The notes under the pieces are model-generated. The model was not told the origin of the DNA and did no database searches. It was given only the letters and a program-made list of their open reading frames with translations. A program made the position numbers and the translations under genes. From Hymenopus coronatus (lineage: Eukaryota > Arthropoda > Insecta > Mantodea > Hymenopodidae), in NCBI GenBank assembly GCA_030762935.1, contig CM060899.1:18376001-18440000 (forward strand): a stretch of DNA of 64,000 bases. Reading direction: 5' to 3'. Positions within the stretch are counted from its first letter, which is position 1. Every line of letters begins with the position of its first letter. This document shows, one piece after another, positions 34,693-45,288 of this stretch.

Positions 34693-34923
34693 CTAATCAA
34701 TGTCCTGCTGATCATCATTATTGATTTCCACACGCAAACTCTTGTAAAAATCATGATTCACTGGAGGAATAAATAGTAGCATGGACATAAGATCATCATA
34801 TGAGGTATCGTGATTTGCTGCATGGGTTTGGACCACTCTGACTCTAACAGAATTTGTAGTTTCATTTAGACCGATATTTTGATGCTCTACTGTTTGTAAA
34901 CGGGAAATGCTGGACATGACCCA
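34693..34923 (-). CDS. candidate terminal exon, product unknown
   Basis: On the minus strand, TTATATTGCAG (acceptor) is followed at a codon boundary by 76 open codons beginning WVMSSISRLQ. The frame ends with an acidic tail NNDDQQDID and TAG, with AATAAA about 70 nt downstream. Composition looks protein-like, unlike the H/T/Y-rich repeat frames nearby. I do not recognise the family, and no upstream exon was found before the LTR-like sequence at 35068. It could be a chance frame. Confidence 0.35.
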   Translation of the reverse strand, partial: WVMSSISRLQTVEHQNIGLNETTNSVRVRVVQTHAANHDTSYDDLMSMLLFIPPVNHDFYKSLRVEINNDDQQDID

Positions 34924-35067
34924 CTGCAATATAAGATGTATAACCATAAATTATACCGACAGATGGCAACAGCTCAATTTTGACCTCACATGGAGATGCC
35001 CCACTGTGGGTTTTAGCCCTTCTTCAATTGATATACTTAAAAGTGTTTATCCAACTTAAATAAAATG

Positions 35068-35447
35068 TGTTATTCATACTGTATCGAATGTATTTATTGA
35101 CACAAATGTTGTTTATAAATAAAATCTTATATTCATTGTTGCAGTTAATTCACTCAGCGTTTCGACGCCATCCATGGCTCGCGCACTCTAGGCACACATG
35201 ACTCGGTACAATTAACAACACACCTGCACTACAATCCTTCCTCTTTTATAACTATAAAATAAAGTCACAGAACTTTGTGGAAACCTGTGGAAACTGAAGC
35301 TTCCACACGCATCTCCAAGCTCGAGAAGAATCAAGACGCCTCACGTCCCGAAGGTTCGTATTTCAGTCGCGTGGATTTTCCTGTGTTGTTTACGCATCCC
35401 AAGGTTTCAAATTGCATACCACTGCAGGAGACGACGACACTGTTACA
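35068..35447 (-). mobile_element. possible solo LTR (Gypsy-like)
   Basis: Minus-strand order: TGTAACAGTGTCG at the outer end, a TATA box TATAAAAGAGGA near 35253-35242, AATAAA signals, and a terminal TGAATAACA. Ends TGTAACA...TAACA and a promoter-then-polyA layout fit an LTR of about 380 bp. I could not see a clean target-site duplication or any gag-pol next to it, so a non-TE promoter is an alternative. Confidence 0.4.
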
Positions 35448-35780
35448 ATATTAATATAACAGCTATGCAATTATCGTAAACTTTTGAAATGTCACTCATT
35501 AAGTCCCTTGAGGGATTTATATCCCGTGTGAACACTGGAACAATACATGCAATGAATTTGGAATTGTTGATCCAAATGAGGATGTATCTAGCACAAATCT
35601 CTACACACTTACTAAAAGTTTAGGAGGTGATGAAAGAAACAGCAAGGAAACCGAACAATAAACCCACGGTTTTGTTGTGGATATGTAGAAGTGTCTTTTC
35701 TTCATCATCCCATCACATTCTGATCCATCTAATCATCACCATTAGAAACTTTCTTATTCAAAATATTTTGAAGTATATCA
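35448..35780. other. interval without recognised feature
   Basis: No exon or repeat is supported. Confidence 0.35.
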
Positions 35781-36577
35781 TTTTTACTTTCTCTATACGT
35801 GCTATGTATATAGTGTATAGAGAAGGTATTGCACTCCACCAAAAAATTCGATACCGAGATTTCACCTGAAATATTTGTTTTAGGGTCCCCTGTATCCAAA
35901 AGAAGTATTTTCAGAAAAAGTCCGTGTGTGTGTGTCCGTGTGTCCGTGGTATTTTTGTTTAGTATCTTCCAGGGATGCGAAACGAAGATTTTGAGAAAAA
36001 TCCCCCCACCCCAAACTACCCTTTACATGGAACTTTTTTCGAAAATTTTGATTTTCTAAAAAATGGCTCTAACGATTTTGATTATAATATAATATATTCA
36101 AGATATTTACATGACAAATAAAATGTATATTTTGAATTTTCTGGGAATAGCCTCTGAAGACTACTTTATTCTCGGTCAATTTTACGGAATTTTGCTAAAC
36201 CGTAAGAGATGGAAAAAAAACTTAACACACAACAAATGTAGAGCACCTTAAAACACACAAGTTATGTTATGAACATTTTTTCATGGAGTTGATTGTTTTT
36301 TAGATATTGCTTGTTTTTTTTTCAGCTATAAAGAATTATACTTTTCTCATATAGGACTTTGTGAACTCGTGTCCATACAAACAAAGGAACTTCAGTCGCA
36401 GAGCAACCAGCTTTTGGCTTTCACTTTAACCTATGGTACCCCCTTATTTCGCTGCTACTAACAAGGAAGCAAGCAATAAGACTATTTCTGCTAATATTTT
36501 GCTCCATTAGATGAAGTAAATACAATAATTTGTTGCAGTGATATAGAGAAAGTCATGTGAATGGAACACATGAGATT
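35781..36577 (-). mobile_element. family H copy with deletion
   Basis: Hairpin at 35788-35825. The GTGAACACGATAACTC and first palindrome arm are deleted near 35948. 5' end ATAGAGAAAGTCATGTGAATG. Confidence 0.88.
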
Positions 36578-36694
36578 TTTTCTTCTAACGTTGAACATGT
36601 ACAACAATATATCTATTTAGTCCAAACTTGATCGTTTCAAATAAATACTGAAAAATGTTATGTGTCCTCCAAGTAAAGTACTATTTTTGTGCAA

Positions 36695-37441
36695 GACCAT
36701 TCTTTCATCTATATCATGCTAATCGAGATAAACTTTAACAGAATTAATTGTGTTGGACCTGCTTCTTTGTAAGTACAAGGGAAATAAGGGGATACATAGG
36801 CTAAAGCGATTGTAAAATCTTTTAAAAGCTGATCGCTATAAGATACAATTGAAATGTATTTCTCTTTGCATGACCAGGAGTAAAACAAAATGGGTATGAA
36901 AGGAATGACGACTCTCCGTTTGAGAAAAGTTTAAATATTTTAAAATTGAAACCAATTGCTAGGAATATCCTGGAAGTGGTTAGCTATGAAAAAAAGGCAT
37001 ACGTTGTGTGTTTTAACGAGATTTTTTTTTTGTGTAGTCGTATGCAAAATTCATTCAAAATGGGAGGTTTTATAGGCTATTCCCAGAAAATTCAAGCCAT
37101 ACATTTAATTTGCTATAAAATATCTTTACATATGGTATATTCAACAAAATCGTTAGAGCCTTTTTGAGAAAGTAGAAATTGTTAAAATTTTTCTTTGTAC
37201 TGGGTACTTTGAGTGTTTTTTTTTTTATTAATATTTGTTAGTCATTTTTTGGAAAATGCTGAACTTACATATGAAGTTTGGATTTTAACAGACTTTCAGT
37301 TTTTGACATTTTTCTAAAAAGGTTTTTTTTTTCTTTTCTTTTATTCATGGAGTCTCATAATCTTTATTTCCGGTTAAATCTCAGTACCGAATTTTTAGTG
37401 AAATACAATACCTTCTCTATCTACTAAGTACTTTTATATAC
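36695..37441 (+). mobile_element. family H, diverged copy without 5' end
   Basis: Starts at CATCTATATCATGCTAATCG and keeps the usual order to GGTTAAATCTCAGTACCG and a collapsed hairpin at 37415-37441. Confidence 0.75.
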
Positions 37442-37469
37442 ATGCTCCAGAAATTAAGAGAACAATCGG

Positions 37470-37930
37470 GCAGGTGTGGGAAAAATGTTAGACCAAGAAA
37501 CGTATCCTCAACGAAGAGACTGAAGTTGAATCTAAGTCGGAGTTACTAGAGAGTTATTTAATACCAGTTCTGCTATTAGTAGTCAAACATGGTCGCTAAA
37601 AGAGAAAATGTAGAGAGTTATTCAGGCATGTAAGCGAAAAATGGAGAGTTAACGCTCAGAGACGGAATACACAACGAGGAGTTTAGGAAGAGAACGGGTT
37701 TGGGAGACGCAATTATCATGGGCGTTTCGTGCGTTTTAAATGGAAATGGGCAGGCCACGTTGCAAGGATTGTAAAAATAAATGGATGTAACTACCATGTG
37801 GGGTCCCAGAACAGGAAGAAGATGACGTGGCAGGCAGAGGACTAGAGTCGGCATTTCTTTAATTAGAAAGTGTGGCACATATAGTCGAGTAAGCAAAAAC
37901 AGTAGTGTGAAAATAATGTTAACATTTAAC
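37470..37930 (+). pseudogene. decayed LINE 3' coding remnant
   Basis: Plus-strand frames, broken by frameshifts, give EEFRKRTGLGDAI, then KWKWAGHVARIV, then a CNYHVG segment and a Trp-containing tail. The (K/R)WxWAGHVAR block is the hallmark C-terminal tail of RTE/CR1-type non-LTR polyproteins. Only the last 130 codons or so remain. It is unrelated in frame to the other LINEs here. Confidence 0.6.
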
Positions 37931-37954
37931 ATAAAAGAGAGAGGGAGAGTAATA

Positions 37955-38022
37955 CGAAATTACTTTCAAAACTTAAATGTAGAAATATGGTTAATATAAA
38001 ATAAAATTATTACATTAATCTT
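37955..38022 (+). repeat. direct repeat, copy 1
   Basis: About 68 bp from AGTAATACGAAATTACTTTC to AAATTATTACATT, repeated at 38632-38700 with a handful of changes. It brackets a SINE-containing segment. Confidence 0.75.
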
Positions 38023-38027
38023 AGACG

Positions 38028-38306
38028 GCACCATGACCGAGTTTTTGGACCTAAGCAGACCGGGTTCGATACCAAGCGCCCGCATGGGGGATTTGTGGAG
38101 TTGCATCTGGATGGGTTTTCTCCGGGTTCTCCAGTTTCCCCCGCCACGCATTCCACCCAGTGTTCCTCCTTTACTATCATCCATTTCGCTTGCATTTCTT
38201 ATCTTCCACTCACTCATGCTCATGCCTCGCTATGGGCCAACCACTCGTTTCAGGTTCTCCATTCTGTGGTTTAGTGCCTTTGGCTCCACAACATATTTTC
38301 ATTTTC
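38028..38306 (+). mobile_element. tRNA-derived SINE with conserved core
   Basis: GGCACCATGACCGAGTTTTT head, B box GGGTTCGATACC, and core TTTTCTCCGGGTTCTCC, followed by a body with CACTCATGCTCATGCC that also resembles 53530-53812. Confidence 0.72.
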
Positions 38307-38309
38307 TTC

Positions 38310-38340
<31 letters not shown>

Positions 38341-38343
38341 TTT
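38307..38343 (+). repeat. (TTTA)n microsatellite
   Basis: Eight or so TTTA units, at the 3' end of the SINE. Confidence 0.9.
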
Positions 38344-38424
38344 TTTGAGAGAGAGATTTCTATTGATGTATGGATAAATTTGCCACGTGTAATTTTGCAA
38401 TATATATGTCCGCACATTCTGGGA

Positions 38425-38490
38425 AATTATAGTTGTATTTAAACAAAAACTGAGACGTGTGGAACATTTTCAAAATGTTTGAGTGTAGTT
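38425..38490 (-). repeat. repeat shared with 32310-32370
   Basis: The minus strand reads CAGTTTTTGTTTAAATACAAC, as at 32333. A short block of an unidentified dispersed repeat. Confidence 0.5.
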
Positions 38491-38631
38491 CCGAAAAAAT
38501 GTTTTATAAAATAGTACCTTTGGACACAGGTCTTCTATAGCTCTAGAACCGAAGAAAGGGGGTTTGCTAAATATCAATTCTGTATGATTCCCAAAGGTTC
38601 CAATATTTAGTGTAAAATATGATGTAGAAGA

Positions 38632-38700
38632 AACACAGTAATGCGAAATTACTTTCAAAACATAAATGTAGAAATATAGTTATTATAAAATAAAATTATT
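38632..38700 (+). repeat. direct repeat, copy 2
   Basis: Second copy of the 68-bp block at 37955-38022 (AGTAATGCGAAATTACTTTC onward). Confidence 0.75.
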
Positions 38701-38797
38701 ACATTTTATATAAATTAAACAAAAAGAAAATCCACAAAACAAAAATTAAATGATGTATTGTATCGGTCGCTGTGCACTCTGCTAAGAGCTAGGAACC

Positions 38798-39451
38798 GTT
38801 ATCCCTTAAGGACACTTGATATTGTCAGAGTAGCCATTTCCATGTAGAATTTCAATACAATATATGTTAGTGTTTCTTGAAAGTTATGCAATTTATAATA
38901 ATGAAACTTTTATCACTTATATATCAGTCACTTCTAATTCAGAAACCATAATAAAATCATAATTAAAGTTAATAATTTTTTCTCTATTGATATTCCAATA
39001 AACTTAAAATTTTCAAAAATATTCACGCATTTTCTTCTTTAGATGCACTTTTCTCCTAAACAGTTAAAGTGACACATTTGAAACTTTGTAATCACTTTAT
39101 AAACATACTATTTAACAGAGCTGGTGAACGATTAAGACATTTTAATCAATAATAGCAATTACTTATGTAATCTTTGTTTTTTAAATGTTTTATATGTGAA
39201 AATATTTTTTTGAGGAACTTCATGAAAGTATAATATATAAAGCTTTCACTGACTGTTTAGAGCAGTTTATCCTACATATGTACTAAAAAATTCAAATCTC
39301 TGTCTATTATAGTTTTCTGGAAAAGTGTAACTAAAGAAGAAAATGCGTGAACATTTTTAATAATTTTGTGTTTATTGGAATATTATTAGAGCAAAAATTA
39401 TTAAGTTTATTTATGATTTGATTATAGTTTCTCAATCAAAAGAGACAGATA
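38798..39451. mobile_element. palindromic foldback element, left part
   Basis: The left arm (about 38798-39065) is complementary to 39311-39451 and, after a mariner, to 43312-43445. Matched landmarks are GTTAGTGTTTCTTGAAAG (near 38868) against its complement near 43350, and TTCACGCATTTTCTTCTTTAG (near 39020) against its complement near 39330. Restored length is about 790 bp with arms of about 265 bp. No ORF is present, so it is probably a non-autonomous element of unknown superfamily. Confidence 0.8.
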
Positions 39452-39552
39452 TCCGAGGTACATCCATAAAGTAAGTTCCGTTTCAATTTATCCCCACTGC
39501 GATCGCAGTTCCTCACATGCGCGGTAGACGCTCTGGAATGGCATTTACGGTG

Positions 39553-42235
39553 AGGATCGAGAGGGAGAACTCACTTTCATAAATGAAAATGGGGGTAGTG
39601 TAATAGATTTTATTTTAATAAGTCAGGGTTTAATTGGCAGAATTATAAATTTTTGGGTGGAGGATCGTATCGAGTCGCATCACTGTCAGGTTGCCCTGGA
39701 ACTCAATATAGAGACGGCCATGGCGGCGCTAGCACCTGAAGAGGGGCAAGGGGACGAAGGGAGATTCATTAGTAAATTTATATGGAAACCGGTAGAAAAA
39801 GAAGTATTTGTTGATGAATTAGAAAGAAGATTAGGGGAAAGGAACGCAGACACAGCGGAGGAACTAACGCATATAATAGCAACGGCTGCGGGGACAATGA
39901 AAGTCCAAATGCATGGTAAGTTAAAACGATTCAATGGTTGGTATGACCAGCAATGCAGAACTGTAAAGAAGCAAGCAGAGGAGGCTCTGTCAAAATTCAG
40001 AAGGGAATTTTTTACAGAGAAGCGAAGGGAGTATAAACAGCTCTTACGGGAAAAGAGAACTACGTGGCAAGACAAAATTACTCAGAAAATTAGTAATATT
40101 TTAACGCGGGGGGATAACGCTGAGATGTGGCAAGTAGTAAAACATTTAAGTGTCAACCGTCAGGCGCCCAACGAAATTTCTCCCAGAAAATGGGCAATGC
40201 ATTTTATGGGAATATTCGGGAAAGGTGAAAGGGAAGGAATTTTTATAAAGGTAGTGCAACTTTTGGGAAATCTTCAGGTCCCAATACTGGACGAGGAAAT
40301 ATCAGCACGAGAAATAGCACAGGCGCTGAGGAGTCTGAAGGGAGGCAAAGCTCCAGGGTTGGATGGGCTGCCCCCGGAAGTTTTTAAAGCCGCAGCCAAT
40401 GTTAATAAGTTTGGTAGGAGTATGCTCCAGATATGTAACAGATTTTTTATTGAGGGGAATTACCCTACCTGTTGGGGAAAGGGCATTATTCATCCCATTT
40501 ATAAAGGGAAGGGAACTAATGGAAATCCGGATAACTATAGGGGGGTTACTCTTTTGCCAATTATGGAGAAAATTTATTGTAGAGTGTTATATAACCGGAT
40601 AAAGGACTGGGAATCTAAATTTGGCAAACTTTCAAAATTTCAAATGGGTTTCAGAGAAGGACACAGCACCATAGATGCCGCTTTTATATTAGACACTTTA
40701 AGGACGAAGCAACTGTTAATTAAGCGGGGAAGGCTTTATTGTGCTTTTCGGACTTTAAGAAGGCATTTGACTCTATCAATCGAAATGCATTATGGTACAA
40801 ACTAGGCAGAAAGGGGTTATCAAGTAAAATGGTTAGAGCATTGCAGGCAATGTATCAAAATGTCGAATTCTGTGTGAAGTACGACAGAAACAGAGTGTCC
40901 GAGAGCTGCCGAAGCTATAGGGGAGTGAGGCAGGGTTGTATTTTATCTCCCTTGCTATTTAATCTCTTTGTGGATGATATTACTGATACAATGATAGCAG
41001 AGAATATCCAAGCACCAGTAGTAGCGGATTTGCAGATCCCAACGCTTTTATACGCAGACGATTTAGTATTGTGCTCTACGACAGTAAACGGATTGCAACG
41101 AGGACTGGACAAACTTAAGAATTATTGCGATGAATGGCTACTTAAAGTTAATGTGAATAAGACTAAGGCAATGACTTTCAAAAAGGGTTGTGTTTATAGC
41201 AGGGAGGAGACTTGGACATGTGCAGGACAGATACTGGACAATGTTAAATCTTTTGTGTACTTAGGACTCACATTCACAATGAACGGAAAATGGACAAAAC
41301 ACATTGACATTACGAAACACAAGGCAAGGGTGAAAGCGACGGAAGCTCTCCGGATACGCTACAGAATACCGAATATATCCATAACCTTAATGGAAACAGT
41401 ATACGGAGCGACAGTTAGATCCACGATGACATACAGAGGAGAGATATGGGGGTGGGAAAAAACAGGGAATCTGGATCAAGTGAGGACCCAATTTTTGAAA
41501 GGAATTCTGGGTGTAGGGAGGGGTACGGCAAACTGCTGAATAATGAGGGAATTCGGGGCACATAGTGAAACGATAGAGTGCAAAATCAGAGCAGTTAAAT
41601 ATTGGATGAGAATCGTTCACGGAAACCAATCTCTAATTAGGGCAGTCTGCTACCGTGAACAGTTGCGAATGGAAGGTAATTCGACGTGGGCATCAAAATT
41701 AAAGAAAGGGCTGGAAACCATTGGGATGGCGGGGCAGGAAAACAGGCGAAGTATTTGGAGAAAAATTAAGAACCGCCTCTGTGATATTGACAGACAGCAA
41801 ATAATTGCGCAATGCACAGAGAAGGTGTCATTAGAAGTACAGTCTGGGCTGAAATCGGAGTGGGGTATGGAGCAATACATCAAAACAGGTACCAAACTCA
41901 TTAGAGAGGGGCTCGCGTGGATTAGACTAGGAGCATGGAGGAGCACGAAAATTTCTGACGAGAATGGTACGAGAATCTGTCCCATTTGCGAGGAGGAAGA
42001 GTCGTGGACTCACATCTTGCCAAGATGTAGGGGTACGGAGGAATGGCGGGAAAAATATTTGCCGCGATTTTTTACCACTGCGAATGTAGGGATAGAAGCA
42101 TGTTGGACGCTACTGGCAGGCACGGAAAACATGGACGGGCTAGGTAAATTTATACTTAAGGCAAGACAGCTGAGATCTGAGGAGGCTGCCAATAGAGAAG
42201 GGGGGGGGGGAATAAGATCAACTAAACAAAAGTGA
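39553..42235 (+). pseudogene. LINE endonuclease-reverse transcriptase, broken
   Basis: The open frame begins without a start codon at about 39553. It encodes the last part of an AP-type endonuclease (TFINENGGSVIDFILIS, then IESHHCQ), then a linker and reverse transcriptase: GKAPGLDGLPPE, NYRGVTLLPIMEKI, FQMGFREGHSTIDAA. Near 40735 a frameshift moves the reading to another frame at CFSDFKKAFDS (catalytic motif A), followed by RQGCILSPLLF and YADD at 41051-41062. An in-frame TGA sits at 41537-41539. The frame then continues to TAA/TGA at 42235 with a C-terminal CPICEEEESWTH...C zinc-binding-like motif. The 5' truncation, frameshift and stop make it a dead copy. Confidence 0.88.
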
Positions 42236-42650
42236 CTACAATGTTCTACATACATATATATTATGTCATACTTCGGTCACTGTTGTGCTATGGTTTTATA
42301 TATTATGTGTATGTATGTCTTTTAAGTGTAATTTTCTATTATAAGAGGGTGCATTTATGAAGGTGTACTCTATGCTGTAAATTTAAATTGCTATATTTGA
42401 ATATCTTTGTATTTTTATTTTCGGGTTCACTCTTAATTCTTTACTGTTGTTTAATAATGCTTTGGACTGTGTATTTCCTTTGTCTTTTTATTTTCGTGTT
42501 TACTCTTTTAATTCTTTGTTGTTGTTGTTTTAATATTGCTTGTAATGTGTATTACAAAAGCACGTACGGTCTGTGGACCCGTGCGATTGTTGGTATTCTA
42601 TGTATGATATTGCTATGTCAATAAATAGACTTATTCATTCATTCATCAAG
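39553..42650 (+). mobile_element. 5'-truncated non-LTR retrotransposon (LINE)
   Basis: Inserted in the 5' leader of the mariner. It starts inside the endonuclease coding region and ends with an AATAAATAG signal and an ATTCATTCATTCAT tail. It is in the same strand orientation as its host. Simple-repeat tails of this kind occur in several CR1-group and RTE-like LINEs; the clade is not certain. Confidence 0.85.
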
Positions 42651-42715
42651 GAGAAGAAACGTGCGCCATTTTGAGATCGCTGTCAGCCACATACGCTTTG
42701 TTGTGCTTGTTTACA

Positions 42716-43210
42716 ATGTCGGTGTTGATTGAAAATCCCGCCGCTTGTGAAATTAGATCTGTGATTCGTTTTCTGAATGCTAGGAAAGTGAAACCAATTG
42801 AAATGTATCGGCAAATTTGCGAAGTTTACGGACAAATTGCGATGAGTGATTCAATGGTGAGAAGATGGGTCCGACAGTTCAATGAAGGACGTAGTGAAGT
42901 GCTTTATGAAGAACGAAGTGGGCGTCCATCTTTGGTTACAGAAGAACTGGTTCACGCGATTGATGACAAGATCCAGGAAAACCGCAAGTTTACAATTAGT
43001 GCCCTCGCTATGGAATTTCCCCAAAGCCAACGATCACTAATTCATGAAATTCTAACCGAAAAACTGAAATTTCGTAAACCTTGCTCACGTTGGGTACCAA
43101 AGATTCTTACTGAGCAACAGGCGGCAAACTTCTATGAAGAAGGTATATAAAAAATTGTGCCATGCTTTGACAAATGCCTGCAAAATTTCGGCAGTTATGT
43201 GGAAAAGTAG
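42716..43210 (+). pseudogene. mariner transposase with catalytic domain deleted
   Basis: Starts MSVLIENPAACEIR and encodes the paired helix-turn-helix region (SDSMVRRWVRQFNEGR, then RSGRPSLVTEE). It continues to the linker reading CSRWVPKILTE at about codon 139. That is joined directly to QQAANFYEEGI, the extreme C-terminus, then an in-frame TAA (43148-43150), then KIVPCFDKCLQNFGSYVEK and a final TAG at 43210. The roughly 200-residue DD34D catalytic core is precisely missing. The N-terminal DNA-binding half remains open, so the product could at most bind TIRs. The ATG at 42716 is preferred because family members begin at this motif; upstream codons do not look coding. Confidence 0.85.
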
Positions 43211-43311
43211 TTTAAGAGTTGTAGAATTTTGTGCAATAAATAATTATTCTGTAATTATACAAAATGTAATTTTATTACCAAACGGAACTTACTTTCTGGA
43301 CGTACTTCGTA

Positions 43312-43445
43312 TAAGTTGTAAAAGTTACATTTTGGTATGAGATTACATATCTTTCAAGAAACACTAACATATATTGTATTGAAATTTTACATGGGATTGC
43401 TACTCTGACACTACCAAGTGTCCTCAAAGGATGAAATATGGTAAT
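43312..43445. mobile_element. palindromic foldback element, right end
   Basis: Continuation of the right arm after the mariner. ATCTTTCAAGAAACACTAAC and CTACTCTGACACTACCAAGTG are complementary to 38800-38890. Excising the mariner with one TA restores continuous pairing with the left arm. Confidence 0.82.
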
Positions 43446-44058
43446 ATATTAACAAATTGATCTTCTAAATAGACTGGACCCCTTAAATAAGGTAATGAAT
43501 ATTTCTGAATTTGTTATACAGAAGGTGAGAAACTCCACATGCTAGAGTTCAGGCTTTTGTTAAAAAATCTGTCATTGCATTCTTTGTTCCCCATGGATAT
43601 CGATTTCGAAAGCATTAAGCGAAATTTTTCACTCGGCGGTACGCTTTGTGGAGCGATCGGAATCGCTTCCAATTTCAGATATCTGGACACTATTCCTATT
43701 GTTATAAAATTCAAGCGCTGTAGAGAGGTTGGTACTAATCGCATGTGAAACCTAATTAAAAGGAACGCTCTGACGGGCGAACATTTGTTCTCGGCAGAGG
43801 GCGTCGGATTAGGGACGCTGTGTGCGTGCAAACAATGGAACGACGTCACTGTTTGCGAAGCACAGTTCTTTGTTTTCATTGGTAAGTCCTGAGAGGGCCA
43901 TTCATCCACTTCCGTCACTGTTTACATTAACAGCCGTCACGTGGGTCTTCACTCAAACAGCTTCCGTCCTCAAAAATGATAATATTGCCCTAAAGGAAAA
44001 CAGGTGTCGAGTTCAATACTTACATAAAACAGGTGACAGGCAACTATGGAACTTACAA
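43446..44058. other. non-repeat interval, no gene recognised
   Basis: A 134-codon minus-strand frame (43514-43918) overlaps plus-strand frames. No motif or splice evidence supports it. Confidence 0.35.
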
Positions 44059-44390
44059 ATCTGATGTGCTCCATTCTCGTTACTTTCTCTACATCGCTGT
44101 AACAAATTACTGTAAATAAGCTTATTTTACTATCTATTTAATGCCAAAACATTAGACAAGCGGTCTTATTACTTAGTTCCTTATAAGTAGAAGGGAATAC
44201 ACTAGGCTAAAGTGATAGTAAAATGTTTTAAAAATGGTTGCTATAGGATTAAAATCACTTTCTTTGCGTGGCCAGAAGCTACAAATTTCCATATGAGAAA
44301 TATATTTTAAAACTGAATCAAATAACAAGGAATATTTTGAAAACGGCCAACTCTACGAAAAAAAGTATATGGCTTAAATTATGTGTCGTT
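44059..44390 (+). mobile_element. family H 5'-end fragment
   Basis: Starts ATCTGATGTGCTCCATTC and stops at TTAAATTATGTG, where it is joined to another plus-oriented 5' half. Confidence 0.8.
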
Positions 44391-44786
44391 AAAAAGCTTA
44401 TGCTTATATTTACTTTATGCTAATCGAGAAAAAAATAGCAGAAACAATCTTATTACTTTCTTCCTTATAAGAAGAAGAGAAATAAGGGAGTACCATAGGT
44501 TAAAGTGATAGTCAAAATCTGGTTGCTATGGGACTGAAGTTCCTTGTGTGTATGGACAGGAGTTGAAAAATTCCTGTATTAGAAAAATATACTTTTCTTA
44601 AAGCTAAAACCAATAACAAGAAATATCTAAAAAACGATCAACTCCAGGAAAAACATGTATATTACATGAATTGTGTGTTTTAACGTGCTCTAAATTTTTT
44701 GTATTATACGTTTATTAATTTTCGGGTCCAATAAAAATATCTTCTCTAAACACTGTATACATAGTACGTGTAGAGTGAAAAAAATC
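44391..44786 (+). mobile_element. family H copy, large internal deletion
   Basis: The 5' half from GTTAAAAAGCTTATGC to CTCTAAATTTTTTGTA joins TTTCGGGTCCAATAAAAAT and a hairpin remnant (ACACTGTATACATAGTACG). The middle 350 bp or so is gone. Confidence 0.8.
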
Positions 44787-45030
44787 TGATCTGTTACACT
44801 CACATGACTCTCTCTAGCTGCTCTACAAACTTTTACAAAAGACTATTCTTCTTTCTGTACCATGATAATCGAGATAAACATTTCCAGAATATCCTTATTG
44901 CTTAGTTCCTTATAAATAGAAGAGAACTGAGGTAATGCACTAGCTAAAGTTATAGTCAAATGTTTTAAAAGCTATCGTTATGCGATTGTCATTGCAAATC
45001 GCTTCTTTGCTTGGCCAGGAGTAGAACAAA
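44787..45030 (+). mobile_element. family H 5'-end fragment
   Basis: ATCTGATCTGTTACACTCAC to GCCAGGAGTAGAACAAAAG. It belongs to the subgroup with GCTGCTCTACAAACTTTTAC near its 5' end. Confidence 0.82.
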
Positions 45031-45288
45031 AGAAAATTGACGTGCTCCATTCACATGACTTTCTCTAGTTAATAGTTAATAAGCTTATTCTTCTATCTAC
45101 TGAATGCTAATACATTAGCAGAAACGGTCTTATTACTTAGTTCCTTTATAAGTAGAAAGGAAATAAGGGAAAACACTAGGCTAAACCGAAAGTCAAATGT
45201 TTTAAAATATGGTTGCTGTAGGATTTTAAATCAGTTTCTTTGCGTGGTCAAGAAAAATTTAAGTATTTTAAAACTGAAATCAATAACA
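45031..45288 (+). mobile_element. family H 5'-end fragment
   Basis: Starts TTGACGTGCTCCATTCACATG and stops at AAATCAATAACAC, where a further copy begins. Third consecutive 5' fragment in the same orientation. Confidence 0.82.

Larger units (their letters stand above)
39452..43311 (+). mobile_element. mariner element, interrupted and deleted
   Basis: Left TIR at 39452 (TCCGAGGTACATCCATAAAG) and right TIR at 43311 (complement TACGAAGTACGTCCAGAAAG). About 33 bp pair with a few mismatches; both continue TAAGTTCCGTTT. It is flanked by TA on both sides (39450-39451 and 43312-43313), the mariner target duplication. It contains a 5'-truncated LINE (39553-42650) and a transposase gene that has lost its catalytic domain. 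Confidence 0.88.

Noticed and set aside
37618..37932. 104-codon minus-strand frame with hydrophobic N-terminus
   Set aside because: Antisense to a recognisable decayed LINE C-terminal segment on the plus strand.
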